Counted from the first letter of the stretch, positions 29,122 to 39,449 are shown. The stretch: 64,000 bases of DNA from Pseudoflavonifractor capillosus (GCF_016902575.1 NZ_JACSNZ010000004.1:1-64000); one strand, 5' to 3'. A program made the numbers and translations. Notes: generated by a model not told the origin, from the letters alone.

Positions 29122-30699
29122 TTATTGTCCGCTGAGACCGTAGTTGGATAGCACACGGGCAGAGGGATCGTTGACGTCGCAGCCCTGCCAGTCTCGGTTT
29201 GGCATCCAGAAGTCGGCTACCATCTGGCTCTGGCCGGGATAGTACTTCTCAAACAGCTCCCGGTAGAGCAGGGACTCCTTGGTGAAGGGTTGGGCGTGGG
29301 TAAATCGCTGCCGCCGGACCTCAAATTCGGCATCTGTGTAGCAGGTCTCGGCGTAGGCTTTCAGGTCGTCCACCAGGGAGTGACCCACGGCATCGGAAAA
29401 GGCTGCCTTTTCCCGGTAGAGAATGTTCGAGGGCAGGTAATCTCCTTCAAATGCACGGCGTAGCAAGTATTTTCCCTTGCCATAAACATTGCACTTGAGC
29501 TTGGGATCAATGGACATAACGTAGCGCACGAAATCCAGGTCACCGAAGGGCACCCGGGCCTCCAGTGAGTTGACAGAGATGCACCGATCTGCCCGCAGCA
29601 CATCATACATATGGATTTCCCGGATCCGCTTGGCGGCTTCGTCCTGAAAAGCCTGGGGAGAGGGGGAAAAGTCGGTATATTTGTAGCCAAACAGCTCGTC
29701 GGAAATTTCACCGGTGAGAAGCACCCGAATATCTGTGTTAAGGTGAATTGCTTTACAGATGAGATACATGCCAATGCTGGCCCGGATGGTGGTGATATCG
29801 TAGGTGGCCAGCAGTTCCACCACCGGCTCCAGGGCAGAGATGACGTCCTCCTGGGTGATGATGACCTCGGTATGTTGACTGCCGATATACTCGGCCACCT
29901 CCCGGGCGTACTTGAGGTCAATGGCATCTCCGGACATCCCGATGGCGAAGGTGCGGATGGGGGTGGCAGAGGCCCGGGCAGCCACAGCGCACACCAGGGA
30001 GGAGTCCAGCCCGCCACTGAGCAGAAAGCCGACCTTGGCATCAGACACCAGCCGCTTTTGAATACCAGCCACCAGCTTTTCCCGAATGTTGCCGCAGATG
30101 GTGTCCAGATCGTCATCCACCACTTGGTCTACTTGGGTCATATCGGCATAAGACACAAAGTTGCCGTCCAGGTAGTAGTGGCCTGGAGGAAAGGGGAGAA
30201 TTTCTTCCACCAGGTCCATCAGGTTTTTGGGCTCACTGGCAAAGACGATGGCACCGGCAGGGTCGTAACCATAATATAGCGGGCGGATGCCAATGGGATC
30301 CCGGGCGGCCACCACATGGCCACCTTGGGTGTCCAAAATGATGCAGGCAAACTCTGCATCCAGTTGGGCGAACAAGTCTACCCCGTATTCCTTATAGAGG
30401 GGGAGCAGAATTTCACAGTCCGACTCACTTTGAAAGGTGTACTTTTCTTTCAGTTGTTCCCGCACGGCTTCGAAGCCGTACAGCTCCCCGTTGCACACCC
30501 CATAGCAGCCGTCCAGCTGGAAGGGCTGCATCCCCTGGGGGTGCAGGCCCATAATGGCCAGCCGATGGAAGCCCAGCACTCCCAGGGAAGTTTCTACCAG
30601 CTGGGAATCGTCGGGGCCCCGAGATTTTGTTTTCGAAAACCCCTGGACAAAAGCGGTCAGGTCTGCCGTAGGGGAGCAGTATCCCATAATGGAACACAT
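29122..30699 (-). CDS. asnB: Asparagine synthetase B (glutamine-hydrolysing)
   Basis: A 525-residue enzyme converting aspartate to asparagine with glutamine as nitrogen donor. The class II amidotransferase domain starts MCSIMGYC; Cys2 becomes the N-terminal nucleophile after Met removal. The synthetase domain has the PP-loop LLSGGLDSSLVCAVAARAS near residue 230. Length is close to the E. coli AsnB type. It is the first member of a local nitrogen-assimilation group and lies 74 bases beyond the glnN stop on the same strand. Confidence 0.93.
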   Translation of the reverse strand: MCSIMGYCSPTADLTAFVQGFSKTKSRGPDDSQLVETSLGVLGFHRLAIMGLHPQGMQPFQLDGCYGVCNGELYGFEAVREQLKEKYTFQSESDCEILLPLYKEYGVDLFAQLDAEFACIILDTQGGHVVAARDPIGIRPLYYGYDPAGAIVFASEPKNLMDLVEEILPFPPGHYYLDGNFVSYADMTQVDQVVDDDLDTICGNIREKLVAGIQKRLVSDAKVGFLLSGGLDSSLVCAVAARASATPIRTFAIGMSGDAIDLKYAREVAEYIGSQHTEVIITQEDVISALEPVVELLATYDITTIRASIGMYLICKAIHLNTDIRVLLTGEISDELFGYKYTDFSPSPQAFQDEAAKRIREIHMYDVLRADRCISVNSLEARVPFGDLDFVRYVMSIDPKLKCNVYGKGKYLLRRAFEGDYLPSNILYREKAAFSDAVGHSLVDDLKAYAETCYTDAEFEVRRQRFTHAQPFTKESLLYRELFEKYYPGQSQMVADFWMPNRDWQGCDVNDPSARVLSNYGLSGQ

Positions 30700-30716
30700 C
30701 GTGATTCCTCCTTATG

Positions 30717-30757
30717 TGCGGGTGCCCACGTCCCCTGGTGGGGGGCATGGGCACCCG
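30717..30757 (-). terminator. Hairpin between glnN and asnB
   Basis: CGGGTGCCCA and TGGGCACCCG pair, with inner CCCC/GGGG pairing. There is no T tract, so it is either a weak terminator of glnN or a processing hairpin ahead of asnB. Confidence 0.5.
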
Positions 30758-30772
30758 TGGCGTTTGTTTGTA

Positions 30773-32872
30773 TTACCGCACCCCGAACAGCAGCTGTCCG
30801 TAGGATGGGTAGGGCCAGAACTCGCTGGCAGTGGTGGTTTCGGCCTGATCCACAGCCTGGCGCAGCTGCTCCATGGCGGGGAGCACCTGATCCCGCACGG
30901 TCTCCGAGGTCTGGGTGACATCGTCCAGCTGCTCCACACGGCTCTCCAGGGCCTCCAGAGTCCCCATGTTCTGGGCGATCTGGTCGGTGAGGGTGCACAG
31001 CTGCTCCAGCAGCTTTTCCTCATGGGTGCAGGGCAGAGTGCTAAGCACTGCCCGCTTGGCGGAGATGCCCTGGGCCACATGAGCGGCGTAGCTTTGGATA
31101 GCGGGGAGAATGTCCTGACGAGTCATGTGGATCATGGTGTTGGCCTCGATTTCCACGGTCTTGCAGTAGTTATCCAGCATGATCTCACAGCGGGACTTGA
31201 TCTCCGGGAAGGAGAAGACACCGTGATGGGTGAGCATCTCCACGTTTTTCTTGTGGAGCAGGCAGGGCATACAGTCAGCGGTGGTGGGCAGGTTCAAAAG
31301 CCCACGGGCCTTGGCCTCTTGGATCCAACTCTCGTCGTAGCCGTTTCCATCAAAGAGAATGCGCTGGTGCTGGCCGATGACGTCCCGGAGAATTTGGTGG
31401 ATTTCCGCCACCCGATCCTGGGCCTGTTCCAACCGGTCGGCGTACTGACGCAGGGACTCTGCCACGGCGGCGTTGAGCATCATGTTGGCGCAGGCAATGG
31501 AGTTGGAGGAGCCCAACATACGGAACTCAAACTTGTTGCCAGTGAAGGCGAAGGGGGAGGTACGGTTGCGGTCGGTGGTGTCACGGGGCAGGGGGGGCAG
31601 GGCGTGGACACCCAGCTTGACGCTTTCTGCCTGGGGAGCGGTGTACTGGCTGCCTTCCTGGATGGATTTGAGGATGCCGGACAGCTCATCGCCCAGGAAG
31701 ATGGATACCACGGCAGGGGGAGCCTCGTGGGCGCCCAGACGGTGGTCGTTTCCGGCGGTGGCCACAGACAGCCGCAGCAGATCCTGGTAGTCGTCCACAG
31801 CCTGGATGACGGCGCACAGGAAGAGGAGGAACCGGGTGTTCTCGTGGGGCTTGTCGCCGGGGGAGAGCAGGTTCACACCGGTGTTGGTGGCCATTGACCA
31901 GTTGTTGTGCTTACCAGAGCCGTTGACTCCGGCAAAGGGCTTTTCATGGAGCAGGCACACCAGGCCGTGCTTGGCGGCCACCTTTTGCATGATCTCCATG
32001 GTCAACTGGTTGTGATCGGTGGCGATGTTGGTGGTGGTGTAGATGGGAGCCAGCTCGTGCTGGGCGGGGGCCACCTCGTTGTGCTGGGTCTTAGCCAGAA
32101 TACCCAGCTGCCACAGTTCTTGGTTGAGCTCATCCATGTAGGCGGCTACTCGCTCTTTGATGTTGCCAAAGTAATGGTCATTGAGCTCCTGCCCCTTGGG
32201 GGAGCGGGAGCCAAAGAGGGTGCGGCCGGTGTAGATGAGGTCGGGGCGCTGGTCGTACAGGTTGCGATCCAGCAGGAAATATTCCTGTTCAGGGCCTACC
32301 GAGGTGCGAACAGACTTCACATCGGTGTCCCCCAGCAGGTGGAGTACCCGCAGGGCCTGCCGGTTCAGCGCTTCCATGGAGCGCAGCAGGGGGGTCTTTT
32401 TGTCCAGGGCTTCGCCGCCGTAGGAGCAGAATGCGGTGGGGATGCACAAGGTCTTGCCCTTGATGAAGGCGTAGGAGGTGGGGTCCCAGGCGGTATAGCC
32501 ACGGGCCTCAAAGGTGGCCCGCAGCCCGCCGGATGGGAAGGAGGAGGCATCCGGCTCACCCTTGATGAGCTCCTTGCCCGAGAACTCCATAATCACGCCG
32601 CCGTCGGGGGCAGGGGAGATAAAGCTGTCATGCTTTTCGGCGGTGACACCGGTCATGGGTTGGAACCAGTGGGTGAAGTGGGTGGCGCCTTGCTCCACTG
32701 CCCAATCTCGCATGGCGGAGGCCACAACATTGGCCACGGGCAGCTCCAGAGGAGCGCCCTCCTCCATGGTGCAGCGCAGGGAGCGGTAAATATCTTGGGG
32801 AAGGCGGGCCTTCATCACACGCTGGTCAAACACCTTGCATCCAAAGTAGCTGGGCACGTTCGTCATGTTCAT
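30773..32872 (-). CDS. glnN: Glutamine synthetase type III
   Basis: A 699-residue type III glutamine synthetase (type I is about 450). It condenses ammonia and glutamate with ATP. Family features are the N-terminal GSIII extension ([16 protein letters not shown]), the catalytic segments [11 protein letters not shown] and [15 protein letters not shown], the ATP-site [17 protein letters not shown], and the long C-terminal helical region. The start at 32872 is placed 7 bases after GGAG; an ATG two codons later is possible. A promoter and a terminator-like hairpin directly precede the ribosome-binding site. Confidence 0.95.
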   Translation of the reverse strand: MNMTNVPSYFGCKVFDQRVMKARLPQDIYRSLRCTMEEGAPLELPVANVVASAMRDWAVEQGATHFTHWFQPMTGVTAEKHDSFISPAPDGGVIMEFSGKELIKGEPDASSFPSGGLRATFEARGYTAWDPTSYAFIKGKTLCIPTAFCSYGGEALDKKTPLLRSMEALNRQALRVLHLLGDTDVKSVRTSVGPEQEYFLLDRNLYDQRPDLIYTGRTLFGSRSPKGQELNDHYFGNIKERVAAYMDELNQELWQLGILAKTQHNEVAPAQHELAPIYTTTNIATDHNQLTMEIMQKVAAKHGLVCLLHEKPFAGVNGSGKHNNWSMATNTGVNLLSPGDKPHENTRFLLFLCAVIQAVDDYQDLLRLSVATAGNDHRLGAHEAPPAVVSIFLGDELSGILKSIQEGSQYTAPQAESVKLGVHALPPLPRDTTDRNRTSPFAFTGNKFEFRMLGSSNSIACANMMLNAAVAESLRQYADRLEQAQDRVAEIHQILRDVIGQHQRILFDGNGYDESWIQEAKARGLLNLPTTADCMPCLLHKKNVEMLTHHGVFSFPEIKSRCEIMLDNYCKTVEIEANTMIHMTRQDILPAIQSYAAHVAQGISAKRAVLSTLPCTHEEKLLEQLCTLTDQIAQNMGTLEALESRVEQLDDVTQTSETVRDQVLPAMEQLRQAVDQAETTTASEFWPYPSYGQLLFGVR

Positions 32873-32888
32873 CCATCCTCTCCAGAAA

Positions 32889-32939
32889 ATAAAAAAGGAC
32901 AACGGCGTCATAGAAACAAACTCCATGACGTCGTTGTCC
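32889..32939 (-). promoter_or_regulatory. glnN: Attenuator-like hairpin in the glnN leader
   Basis: On the minus strand GGACAACGACGTCAT pairs with ATGACGCCGTTGTCC (15 pairs, one G-U) and is followed immediately by TTTTTTATTTT. It lies between the glnN promoter and its ribosome-binding site, so by form it is an intrinsic terminator inside the 5' leader. Read-through must be regulated or partial for glnN to be expressed. Confidence 0.75.
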
Positions 32940-32952
32940 GTTGGATGGGCTT

Positions 32953-32981
32953 ATGATACGCCCCTTTTTCCATGCCGTCAA
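32953..32981 (-). promoter_or_regulatory. glnN: glnN promoter
   Basis: TTGACG and TATCAT with a 17-bp spacer on the minus strand. Transcription would begin near 32946, only a few bases before the leader hairpin. Confidence 0.75.
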
Positions 32982-33056
32982 GAGTGCAAAAAGCGCAAAA
33001 ACAAGTGGATGTTATTGGTAATAACTTGTGAAGATTGCCATTTATGCGATAAGGGG

Positions 33057-33086
33057 TTGACAAGGCAAAGAGATGTGTCGTATACT
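33057..33086 (+). promoter_or_regulatory. gltB: gltBD promoter
   Basis: A consensus TTGACA and TATACT with an 18-bp spacer. It drives a leader of about 145 bases ahead of gltB. Confidence 0.8.
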
Positions 33087-33098
33087 TTAACGAAGTAA

Positions 33099-33202
33099 AC
33101 AGTCGATGTCAGGGCAATCGACTGTCCATGAAAATACGCAATGACAAGGGTGTCAAGGAATCCTACGAACAAGGAGGTTCGGTGGATTCTTTGGCGCCCT
33201 TG
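33099..33202 (+). promoter_or_regulatory. gltB: Structured gltB leader: two hairpins, ANTAR-like
   Basis: Hairpin 1 (33099-33125) has a perfect 9-bp stem, ACAGTCGAT/ATCGACTGT, with a 9-nt loop. Hairpin 2 (33145-33202) has a continuous 19-bp stem with three G-U pairs, a 2x2 internal loop, then a CGAAC/GTTCG apical stem with hexaloop AAGGAG. It is followed by TTGTGTTTATTTT. The apical loop has A at position 1 and G at position 4, as in ANTAR-protein targets. A 10-codon ORF (GTG at 33183) with an AAGGAGG site lies within hairpin 2. Confidence 0.55.
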
Positions 33203-33237
33203 TGTTTATTTTAAGTCATTCCGAAGGGGGAATCACC

Positions 33238-36200
33238 ATGACCAAGCAAGCCATGCAGACCCTGTACTGTCCACAGCTGGAGCACGACAACTGCGGCATT
33301 GGAGCAGTTGTGGACATTTATGGCCGGAAAAACCACAAAATTGTGGCGGATGCGCTGAACATTGTGGAAAACCTGGAACACCGGGCCGGGAAAGACGGAC
33401 AAGGGAAGACGGGAGATGGCGTAGGCATTCTGGTACAGATCAGCCACCGTTTCTTCACCAAAGCGTGTGCCCGGCTGGGGATCGATCTGGGCGGCCAGCG
33501 GGAGTACGGAGTAGGCATGTTCTTCTTCCCACAGAATGAGCTAAAGCGAAGCCGGGCCATGAAGATGTTTGAGGTGATTGTGGCCAAGGAGGGGCTGGAG
33601 TTTCTAGGCTGGCGCCAGGTGCCCACTGCCCCTCAGGTGCTGGGAGAGAAGGCTCTGGCGTGTATGCCCGCTATTTATCAGTGCTTTGTGAAAAAGCCTG
33701 GGGACATCCCGGCGGGGCTGGCTTTTGACCGGAAGTTGTACATGGTACGCCGAGTTTTTGAGCAGAGCAATGACAACACCTATGTCCCTTCTCTATCCAG
33801 CCGTACCATTGTGTACAAGGGAATGTTTCTGGTGGGGCAGCTGCGTACTTTCTTTTTAGACTTGCAGGATGAGGACTTTGAGTCCGCCATTGCCTTGGTA
33901 CACTCCCGCTTTTCCACCAACACCAACCCCAGCTGGCAGCGGGCCCACCCCAACCGGTTTATCGTCCACAACGGGGAGATCAACACCATCCGGGGGAATG
34001 CAGACAAAATGCAGGCCCGGGAGGAGACCATGTCTACCCGAGAATTTTCTCAGGATGACCTGACAAAGGTGCTTCCAGTGATCCACACCGACGGCTCGGA
34101 CTCGGCTATGCTGGACAACACCTTGGAGTTTCTGGTGATGAGCGGCATGGATCTGCCCCTGGCGGTGATGGTGGCCATTCCCGAGCCTTGGAGCCACAAC
34201 GACACCATCTCTCAGCAGTGCAGGGATTTCTACCAGTACTATGCCACCATGATGGAGCCCTGGGACGGCCCCGCCTCCATTTTGTTTTCCGATGGCGACG
34301 TGATGGGGGCGGTGTTGGATCGCAACGGCCTGCGCCCCTCTCGCTACTACATTACCTGTGATGGTCGGCTCATCCTCTCCTCGGAGGTGGGGGTGCTCCC
34401 AATCCCGGAGGATCAGATCAAGACCAAAGAGCGGCTCCACCCGGGGAAAATGCTGTTGGTGGATACGGTACAAGGTCGTGTATACTCGGATCAGGAGATC
34501 AAGGAACGCTATGCTCATCAGGAGCCCTACGGAGAGTGGCTGGACAGCAACCTGGTGGAGCTTCATGAATTGAAGGTACCCAACCAGCCGGTGCCGCCCC
34601 TGAGCCGGGAGTACTGTGCCCGGCTGCAAATGGCCTTTGGATATACCTATGAAGAGTACCGCAACAGTGTGTGTTCCACGGCCTTGAGCGGCAGTGAACC
34701 CATTGGAGCCATGGGCATAGATACCCCTCTGGCGGTGTTGTCCAAGCAATATCAGCCTCTGTTTCACTACTTCAAGCAAATGTTTGCCCAGGTCACCAAT
34801 CCGCCCATTGACTCGGTACGGGAGAAAATTGTCACTTCTACCACCGTCTATGCAGGTAAGAACGGCAACTTGCTGGAGGAAAAACCGGAAAATTGCCGGG
34901 TACTGAAGATCAACAACCCCATTTTGAACGATTTGGACCTGTTGAAAATCAAGACCATGAACCGCCCGGGCTTTCAGGTGGACACCGTCTCCATTCTCTA
35001 TTATAAGAATACACCCATGGAGCGGGTGCTGGAGCAGTTGTTTGTCCAGGTGGATAAGGCCTACCGCAAGGGAGCTACAATTCTGATATTGTCCGACCGA
35101 GGTGTGGATGAAAACCATGTGGCCATTCCGTCGCTGTTGGCGGTGTCGGCTGTGCACAAGTACCTGGTTAAGACGAAAAAATGCACTGCCATGTCTCTGA
35201 TTTTGGAGTCTGGTGAACCCCGGGAGGTACACCACTTCGCCGCTCTGCTGGGCTACGGCGCTTGCGCCATCAACCCCTACCTGGCCCACGCCACTGTGGC
35301 CCAGCTGGTGCAGGACGGTCTGCTGAGCAAGGACTACTACGCCGCTGTGGAGGACTATGACCACGCTGTACTCCAAGGCATCGTAAAAATCGCCTCTAAG
35401 ATGGGTATCTCCACCATCCAGTCCTACCAGGGCAGTCAGATTTTCGAATGCATCGGCATTGGCCAGGAGGTCATTGATGCCTACTTCACCGGAACCATCA
35501 GCCGCATCGGTGGTATCACCCTGGAGGATATCGCCGCCCAGACCGATGCCCAGCACTCCAAGGCCTACGATCCCCTGGGGCTGGATGTGAACCTGACCTT
35601 GCCCTCGGTGGGTCGTCACAAAATGCGCTCCCAGGGAGAGGAGCACCGGTATAATCCCCAGACCATTCATCTGCTCCAGCAGTCTACCCGCACCGGGGAT
35701 TACCAGATGTTCCAGCAGTACACCACCCAGGTGGATCAGGAGAGATTCGGTACACTCCGCAGCCTTATGGAGTTCAACTACCCGGACCAGGGAGTGCCCT
35801 TGGAGGAGGTAGAGAGCGTGGAGAGCATCGTCACCCGCTTCAAGACCGGAGCCATGTCCTACGGTTCCATCTCCCAGGAAGCCCACGAGGCTCTGGCTGT
35901 GGCAATGAACCGCCTCCACGGCAAGTCCAACAGCGGTGAGGGGGGCGAAAGCGATGAACGGTTAGAGTCGGCGGGCACCAATCACGACCGCAGCTCCGCC
36001 ATCAAGCAAGTGGCCAGCGGCCGCTTTGGGGTCACCAGTCGCTACCTGGTCAGCGCCAAGGAAATTCAGATCAAAATGGCCCAGGGGGCGAAGCCGGGGG
36101 AGGGCGGACATCTGCCCGCCCAGAAGGTTTACCCCTGGATCGCCAAGACCCGCCATTCCACCCCGGGGGTGAGTCTCATTTCCCCGCCGCCTCACCACGA

Positions 36201-37779
36201 TATTTATTCCATTGAAGATTTGGCCCAGCTCATCTATGATCTGAAAAATGCCAACAAGTACGCCCGTATCTCGGTGAAGCTGGTGTCTGAGGCCGGGGTA
36301 GGCACCGTGGCTGCCGGCGTGGCCAAGGCGGGAGCGCAGGTGATTCTGATTTCTGGGTACGATGGCGGCACCGGAGCCGCCCCCCTCAGCTCCATTTTGG
36401 ATGCTGGTCTGCCCTGGGAACTGGGTCTGGCGGAGACCCACCAGACTCTGCTGCAAAATGATCTCCGGGACCGTGTGCGCATTGAGACCGACGGCAAGCT
36501 CATGAGCGGCAAGGACGTGGCTGTGGCAGCCCTGCTGGGGGCTGAGGAGTTTGGGTTTGCCACAGCGCCCCTGGTGACGTTGGGCTGTGCCATGATGCGG
36601 GTGTGCAACCTGGACACCTGTCCCATGGGCGTGGCCACCCAGAACCCGGAGCTGCGCAAACGCTTTGCTGGAAAGCCCGAATACGTAGAGAACTTCATGC
36701 GCTTTATTGCCCAGGAACTGCGGGAATACATGGCCAAACTGGGGGTGCGCACGGTAGACGAGATGGTGGGCCGCACTGACCTGCTTCGTCAGAGAACAGA
36801 CCTGACGGGTATGGCAGCCAAGGTGGATTTGAGCCGGATTTTAGCCCATGTCCCGGACAGTCAGACTATCTTTGATCCGCAACAGGCCTACGACTTCCAC
36901 CTGGAGCGCACCAAGGATGAGTGCGTGCTGCTCCAAAGTGCCATGATCCAGGACAGTCTGGAAACTGGAAGAAGACACACTGTCAACGTAAATTTGGTGA
37001 ATACGGACCGCAGCTTCGGCACCCTGCTGGGCTCGGAGCTCACCCGCCGTTATCCCCATGGGCTGCCCCAGGACACCATCACCGTCCGCTGCCATGGGGC
37101 AGGAGGTCAGAGCTTTGGCGCTTTCATTCCCCAAGGTCTTACCTTGGAGCTGGAGGGAGACAGCAACGACTATTTCGGCAAAGGTCTCTCCGGCGGTAAG
37201 CTGGTGGTGTACCCCTCGCAAAAAGCCAAGTTTGTCCCCCACGAGAACATCATCATCGGAAATGTGGCGCTGTACGGAGCCACGTCTGGTGAGGCCTACA
37301 TCAACGGCATGGCTGGTGAGCGGTTTTGTGTACGCAATTCCGGTGCCCGTGCTGTGGTGGAGGGCGTGGGTGAGCACGGCTGTGAGTACATGACTGGCGG
37401 CTGTGTGGTGGTGCTTGGCCCCACGGGCAAGAACTTTGCTGCCGGTATGAGCGGAGGCGTGGTGTATGTGCTGGATGAATACAACGCCCTGTACCGCAAC
37501 CTGAACAAGGGCCAGATCCTCATGGAAAAGGTGGAGAGTAAATACGACCGGGAGGAACTGCGCCAGATGCTGAGCAACCATGTGGAGGTCACCGGCTCGG
37601 CCAAGGCAAAGCAGGTGTTGGCAGACTTTGATGGTTATTTGCCCCGATTCAAAAAGATCATCCCTGAGGAGTACAAGAAGCTGATGCAACTCTCCGCCCA
37701 GTTTGAGGAACAGGGGATGAGCCGGGAAGAGGCGCAGATCGAAGCGTTCTACGCCAGTGTGGCAGGAAAGGAAGGTTGA
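33238..37779 (+). CDS. gltB: Glutamate synthase large subunit
   Basis: A 1513-residue enzyme making two glutamates from glutamine and 2-oxoglutarate. A short propeptide precedes the catalytic Cys19 of the class II amidotransferase domain (EHDNCGIGAVVD). The central and FMN-binding synthase domains follow (GVSLISPPPHHDIYSIEDL, LISGYDGGTGAAPLSSI). The Fe-S cysteines are in VCNLDTCPMGVATQ, and the C-terminal GXGXG beta-helix domain ends the protein. The start is ATG at 33238 after GGGGG. The stop overlaps the gltD start by one base. Confidence 0.96.
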   Translation: MTKQAMQTLYCPQLEHDNCGIGAVVDIYGRKNHKIVADALNIVENLEHRAGKDGQGKTGDGVGILVQISHRFFTKACARLGIDLGGQREYGVGMFFFPQNELKRSRAMKMFEVIVAKEGLEFLGWRQVPTAPQVLGEKALACMPAIYQCFVKKPGDIPAGLAFDRKLYMVRRVFEQSNDNTYVPSLSSRTIVYKGMFLVGQLRTFFLDLQDEDFESAIALVHSRFSTNTNPSWQRAHPNRFIVHNGEINTIRGNADKMQAREETMSTREFSQDDLTKVLPVIHTDGSDSAMLDNTLEFLVMSGMDLPLAVMVAIPEPWSHNDTISQQCRDFYQYYATMMEPWDGPASILFSDGDVMGAVLDRNGLRPSRYYITCDGRLILSSEVGVLPIPEDQIKTKERLHPGKMLLVDTVQGRVYSDQEIKERYAHQEPYGEWLDSNLVELHELKVPNQPVPPLSREYCARLQMAFGYTYEEYRNSVCSTALSGSEPIGAMGIDTPLAVLSKQYQPLFHYFKQMFAQVTNPPIDSVREKIVTSTTVYAGKNGNLLEEKPENCRVLKINNPILNDLDLLKIKTMNRPGFQVDTVSILYYKNTPMERVLEQLFVQVDKAYRKGATILILSDRGVDENHVAIPSLLAVSAVHKYLVKTKKCTAMSLILESGEPREVHHFAALLGYGACAINPYLAHATVAQLVQDGLLSKDYYAAVEDYDHAVLQGIVKIASKMGISTIQSYQGSQIFECIGIGQEVIDAYFTGTISRIGGITLEDIAAQTDAQHSKAYDPLGLDVNLTLPSVGRHKMRSQGEEHRYNPQTIHLLQQSTRTGDYQMFQQYTTQVDQERFGTLRSLMEFNYPDQGVPLEEVESVESIVTRFKTGAMSYGSISQEAHEALAVAMNRLHGKSNSGEGGESDERLESAGTNHDRSSAIKQVASGRFGVTSRYLVSAKEIQIKMAQGAKPGEGGHLPAQKVYPWIAKTRHSTPGVSLISPPPHHDIYSIEDLAQLIYDLKNANKYARISVKLVSEAGVGTVAAGVAKAGAQVILISGYDGGTGAAPLSSILDAGLPWELGLAETHQTLLQNDLRDRVRIETDGKLMSGKDVAVAALLGAEEFGFATAPLVTLGCAMMRVCNLDTCPMGVATQNPELRKRFAGKPEYVENFMRFIAQELREYMAKLGVRTVDEMVGRTDLLRQRTDLTGMAAKVDLSRILAHVPDSQTIFDPQQAYDFHLERTKDECVLLQSAMIQDSLETGRRHTVNVNLVNTDRSFGTLLGSELTRRYPHGLPQDTITVRCHGAGGQSFGAFIPQGLTLELEGDSNDYFGKGLSGGKLVVYPSQKAKFVPHENIIIGNVALYGATSGEAYINGMAGERFCVRNSGARAVVEGVGEHGCEYMTGGCVVVLGPTGKNFAAGMSGGVVYVLDEYNALYRNLNKGQILMEKVESKYDREELRQMLSNHVEVTGSAKAKQVLADFDGYLPRFKKIIPEEYKKLMQLSAQFEEQGMSREEAQIEAFYASVAGKEG

Positions 37780-39269
37780 TGGATATGGGAAAGCCCACAG
37801 GATTTATGGAGTATCATCGACAGAACGGGCCTTCCGTCCCGCCTCTGGAGCGTATCAAAAACTTTGATGAGTTCCATACTGTGCTCACTCCACAGCAGCA
37901 GCAACAGCAGGGTGGGCGGTGCATGGATTGCGGTGTCCCCTTTTGCCAAGCTGGTATGATGATCGGGGGTATGGCCTCCGGGTGTCCGCTGCATAACCTG
38001 GTGCCGGAGATCAACGACCTGGTGTACCACGGGAACTGGGAACAGGCATACATTCGCCTTAGCCGCACCCACTGTTTGCCCGAATTTACCTCCCGGGTAT
38101 GCCCGGCGCTCTGTGAGGCGGCGTGTACCTGCGGGGAGTACAGTCAGCCAGTGACCACCAAGGACAACGAGCGGCAGGTTATCGAGTATGCCTTTGCCCA
38201 CGGCCTGGTTAGCGGGGAACCCCCTAAAGTGCGCACTGGCAAGCGGGTAGCCATTGTGGGCAGTGGGCCTGCGGGGCTGGCTGCGGCCTGGATGCTCAAC
38301 GGACGGGGCCACTGGGTGACGGTGTTTGAGCGCAATGACCGCCCCGGCGGGCTGTTGCGCTACGGCATCCCCAACATGAAGTTGGATAAAAAGGTCATTG
38401 ACCGCCGCATTGCTCTCATGGAGCAGGCGGGGGTGGAGTTCCGGTGCAACGTGGATGTGGGACGTACCATCACTGCCCAGGAGCTGCTGGAACAGTATGA
38501 TCGAGTGGTTCTGGCCTGCGGTGCCAGCCAGCCTCGGGATCTCCCAGTGCCGGGGCGGGAGGCTCAGGGTGTGCTGTTCGCCGTGGACTTTCTGAGCCAG
38601 GTGACCAAGGAGTTGCTGGACAGCGACTTTCAGAAGGTGCCCACCCATCTGGCAGAGGGAAAGCAGGTGCTGGTCATTGGCGGTGGCGACACGGGCAACG
38701 ATTGCGTGGGTACAGCCATACGCCTGGGGGCGGCAGGGGTGAGCCAGCTGGAGATGATGCCCAAGGCCCCGGATGCACGTACCCCCAACAACCCGTGGCC
38801 CCAGTGGCCCAGGGTTCTGAAAACCGACTACGGGCAGGAGGAGGCCATTGCCGTGTTTGGCGCTGATCCCCGCCGCTATCAGACCACAGTCAAGAAATTC
38901 CAAGCTGACGCTGAAGGCAAGGTATGCGGGGCTGTGTTGGTGAGCCTGGAGCCGAAACGTGACGAGGCCACCGGGCGGGTGCAGATGGTGCCGGTACCGG
39001 ACAGTGAGGTGGAGGTGCCTGCCGACCTGGTGCTCATTGCCGCAGGTTTTTTGGGCAGCGAAGCGTATGTGGCCCAGGCCTTTGGCGTGGAGCGGGATGG
39101 CCGCACCAACGTCAGCACCCAGCCTGGCAGCTATGAGACCAGCGTGGAGCGAGTGTTCGTCGCTGGGGATATGCACCGGGGCCAGTCCCTGGTGGTGTGG
39201 GCCATTGCCGAGGGCAGGGAGGTGGCCCGGGCGGTGGATGCCTCACTGATGGGGTATAGCAACCTATAA
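37779..39269 (+). CDS. gltD: Glutamate synthase small subunit
   Basis: A 496-residue subunit that carries electrons from NAD(P)H to GltB. The N-terminal Fe-S region is CMDCGVPFC and GCPLHNLVPE, with CPALCEAAC. The FAD site is IVGSGPAGLAAAWML and the NAD(P) site VIGGGDTGNDCVGTA. The C-terminal FAD-closing motif is FVAGDMHRGQSLVVWAI. It overlaps gltB by one base and ends at a strong terminator. Confidence 0.95.
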   Translation: MDMGKPTGFMEYHRQNGPSVPPLERIKNFDEFHTVLTPQQQQQQGGRCMDCGVPFCQAGMMIGGMASGCPLHNLVPEINDLVYHGNWEQAYIRLSRTHCLPEFTSRVCPALCEAACTCGEYSQPVTTKDNERQVIEYAFAHGLVSGEPPKVRTGKRVAIVGSGPAGLAAAWMLNGRGHWVTVFERNDRPGGLLRYGIPNMKLDKKVIDRRIALMEQAGVEFRCNVDVGRTITAQELLEQYDRVVLACGASQPRDLPVPGREAQGVLFAVDFLSQVTKELLDSDFQKVPTHLAEGKQVLVIGGGDTGNDCVGTAIRLGAAGVSQLEMMPKAPDARTPNNPWPQWPRVLKTDYGQEEAIAVFGADPRRYQTTVKKFQADAEGKVCGAVLVSLEPKRDEATGRVQMVPVPDSEVEVPADLVLIAAGFLGSEAYVAQAFGVERDGRTNVSTQPGSYETSVERVFVAGDMHRGQSLVVWAIAEGREVARAVDASLMGYSNL

Positions 39270-39274
39270 ATAAG

Positions 39275-39310
39275 AGAAGGCCTGAAACCGGTTTGGTTTC
39301 AGGCCTTCTT
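39275..39310 (+). terminator. Terminator of gltBD
   Basis: AGAAGGCCTGAAACC and its complement, a 15-bp stem with a 5-nt loop, directly after gltD. Confidence 0.85.
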
Positions 39311-39342
39311 GATGGGAGAGTTTGATAAAGTGCAAAGAAGTG

Positions 39343-39373
39343 AAAAATCCGAACGCAGATGCGTTCGGATTTT
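39343..39373 (-). terminator. Terminator of the leftward tRNA-Ala
   Basis: ATCCGAACGC/GCGTTCGGAT stem with A and T tracts on either side, immediately after the tRNA 3' end on the minus strand. Confidence 0.8.

Positions 39374-39449
<76 letters not shown>

Noticed and set aside
33856-35919. 687-codon minus-strand frame within gltB
   Set aside because: Antisense shadow of gltB; low-complexity His/Gly/Val composition.
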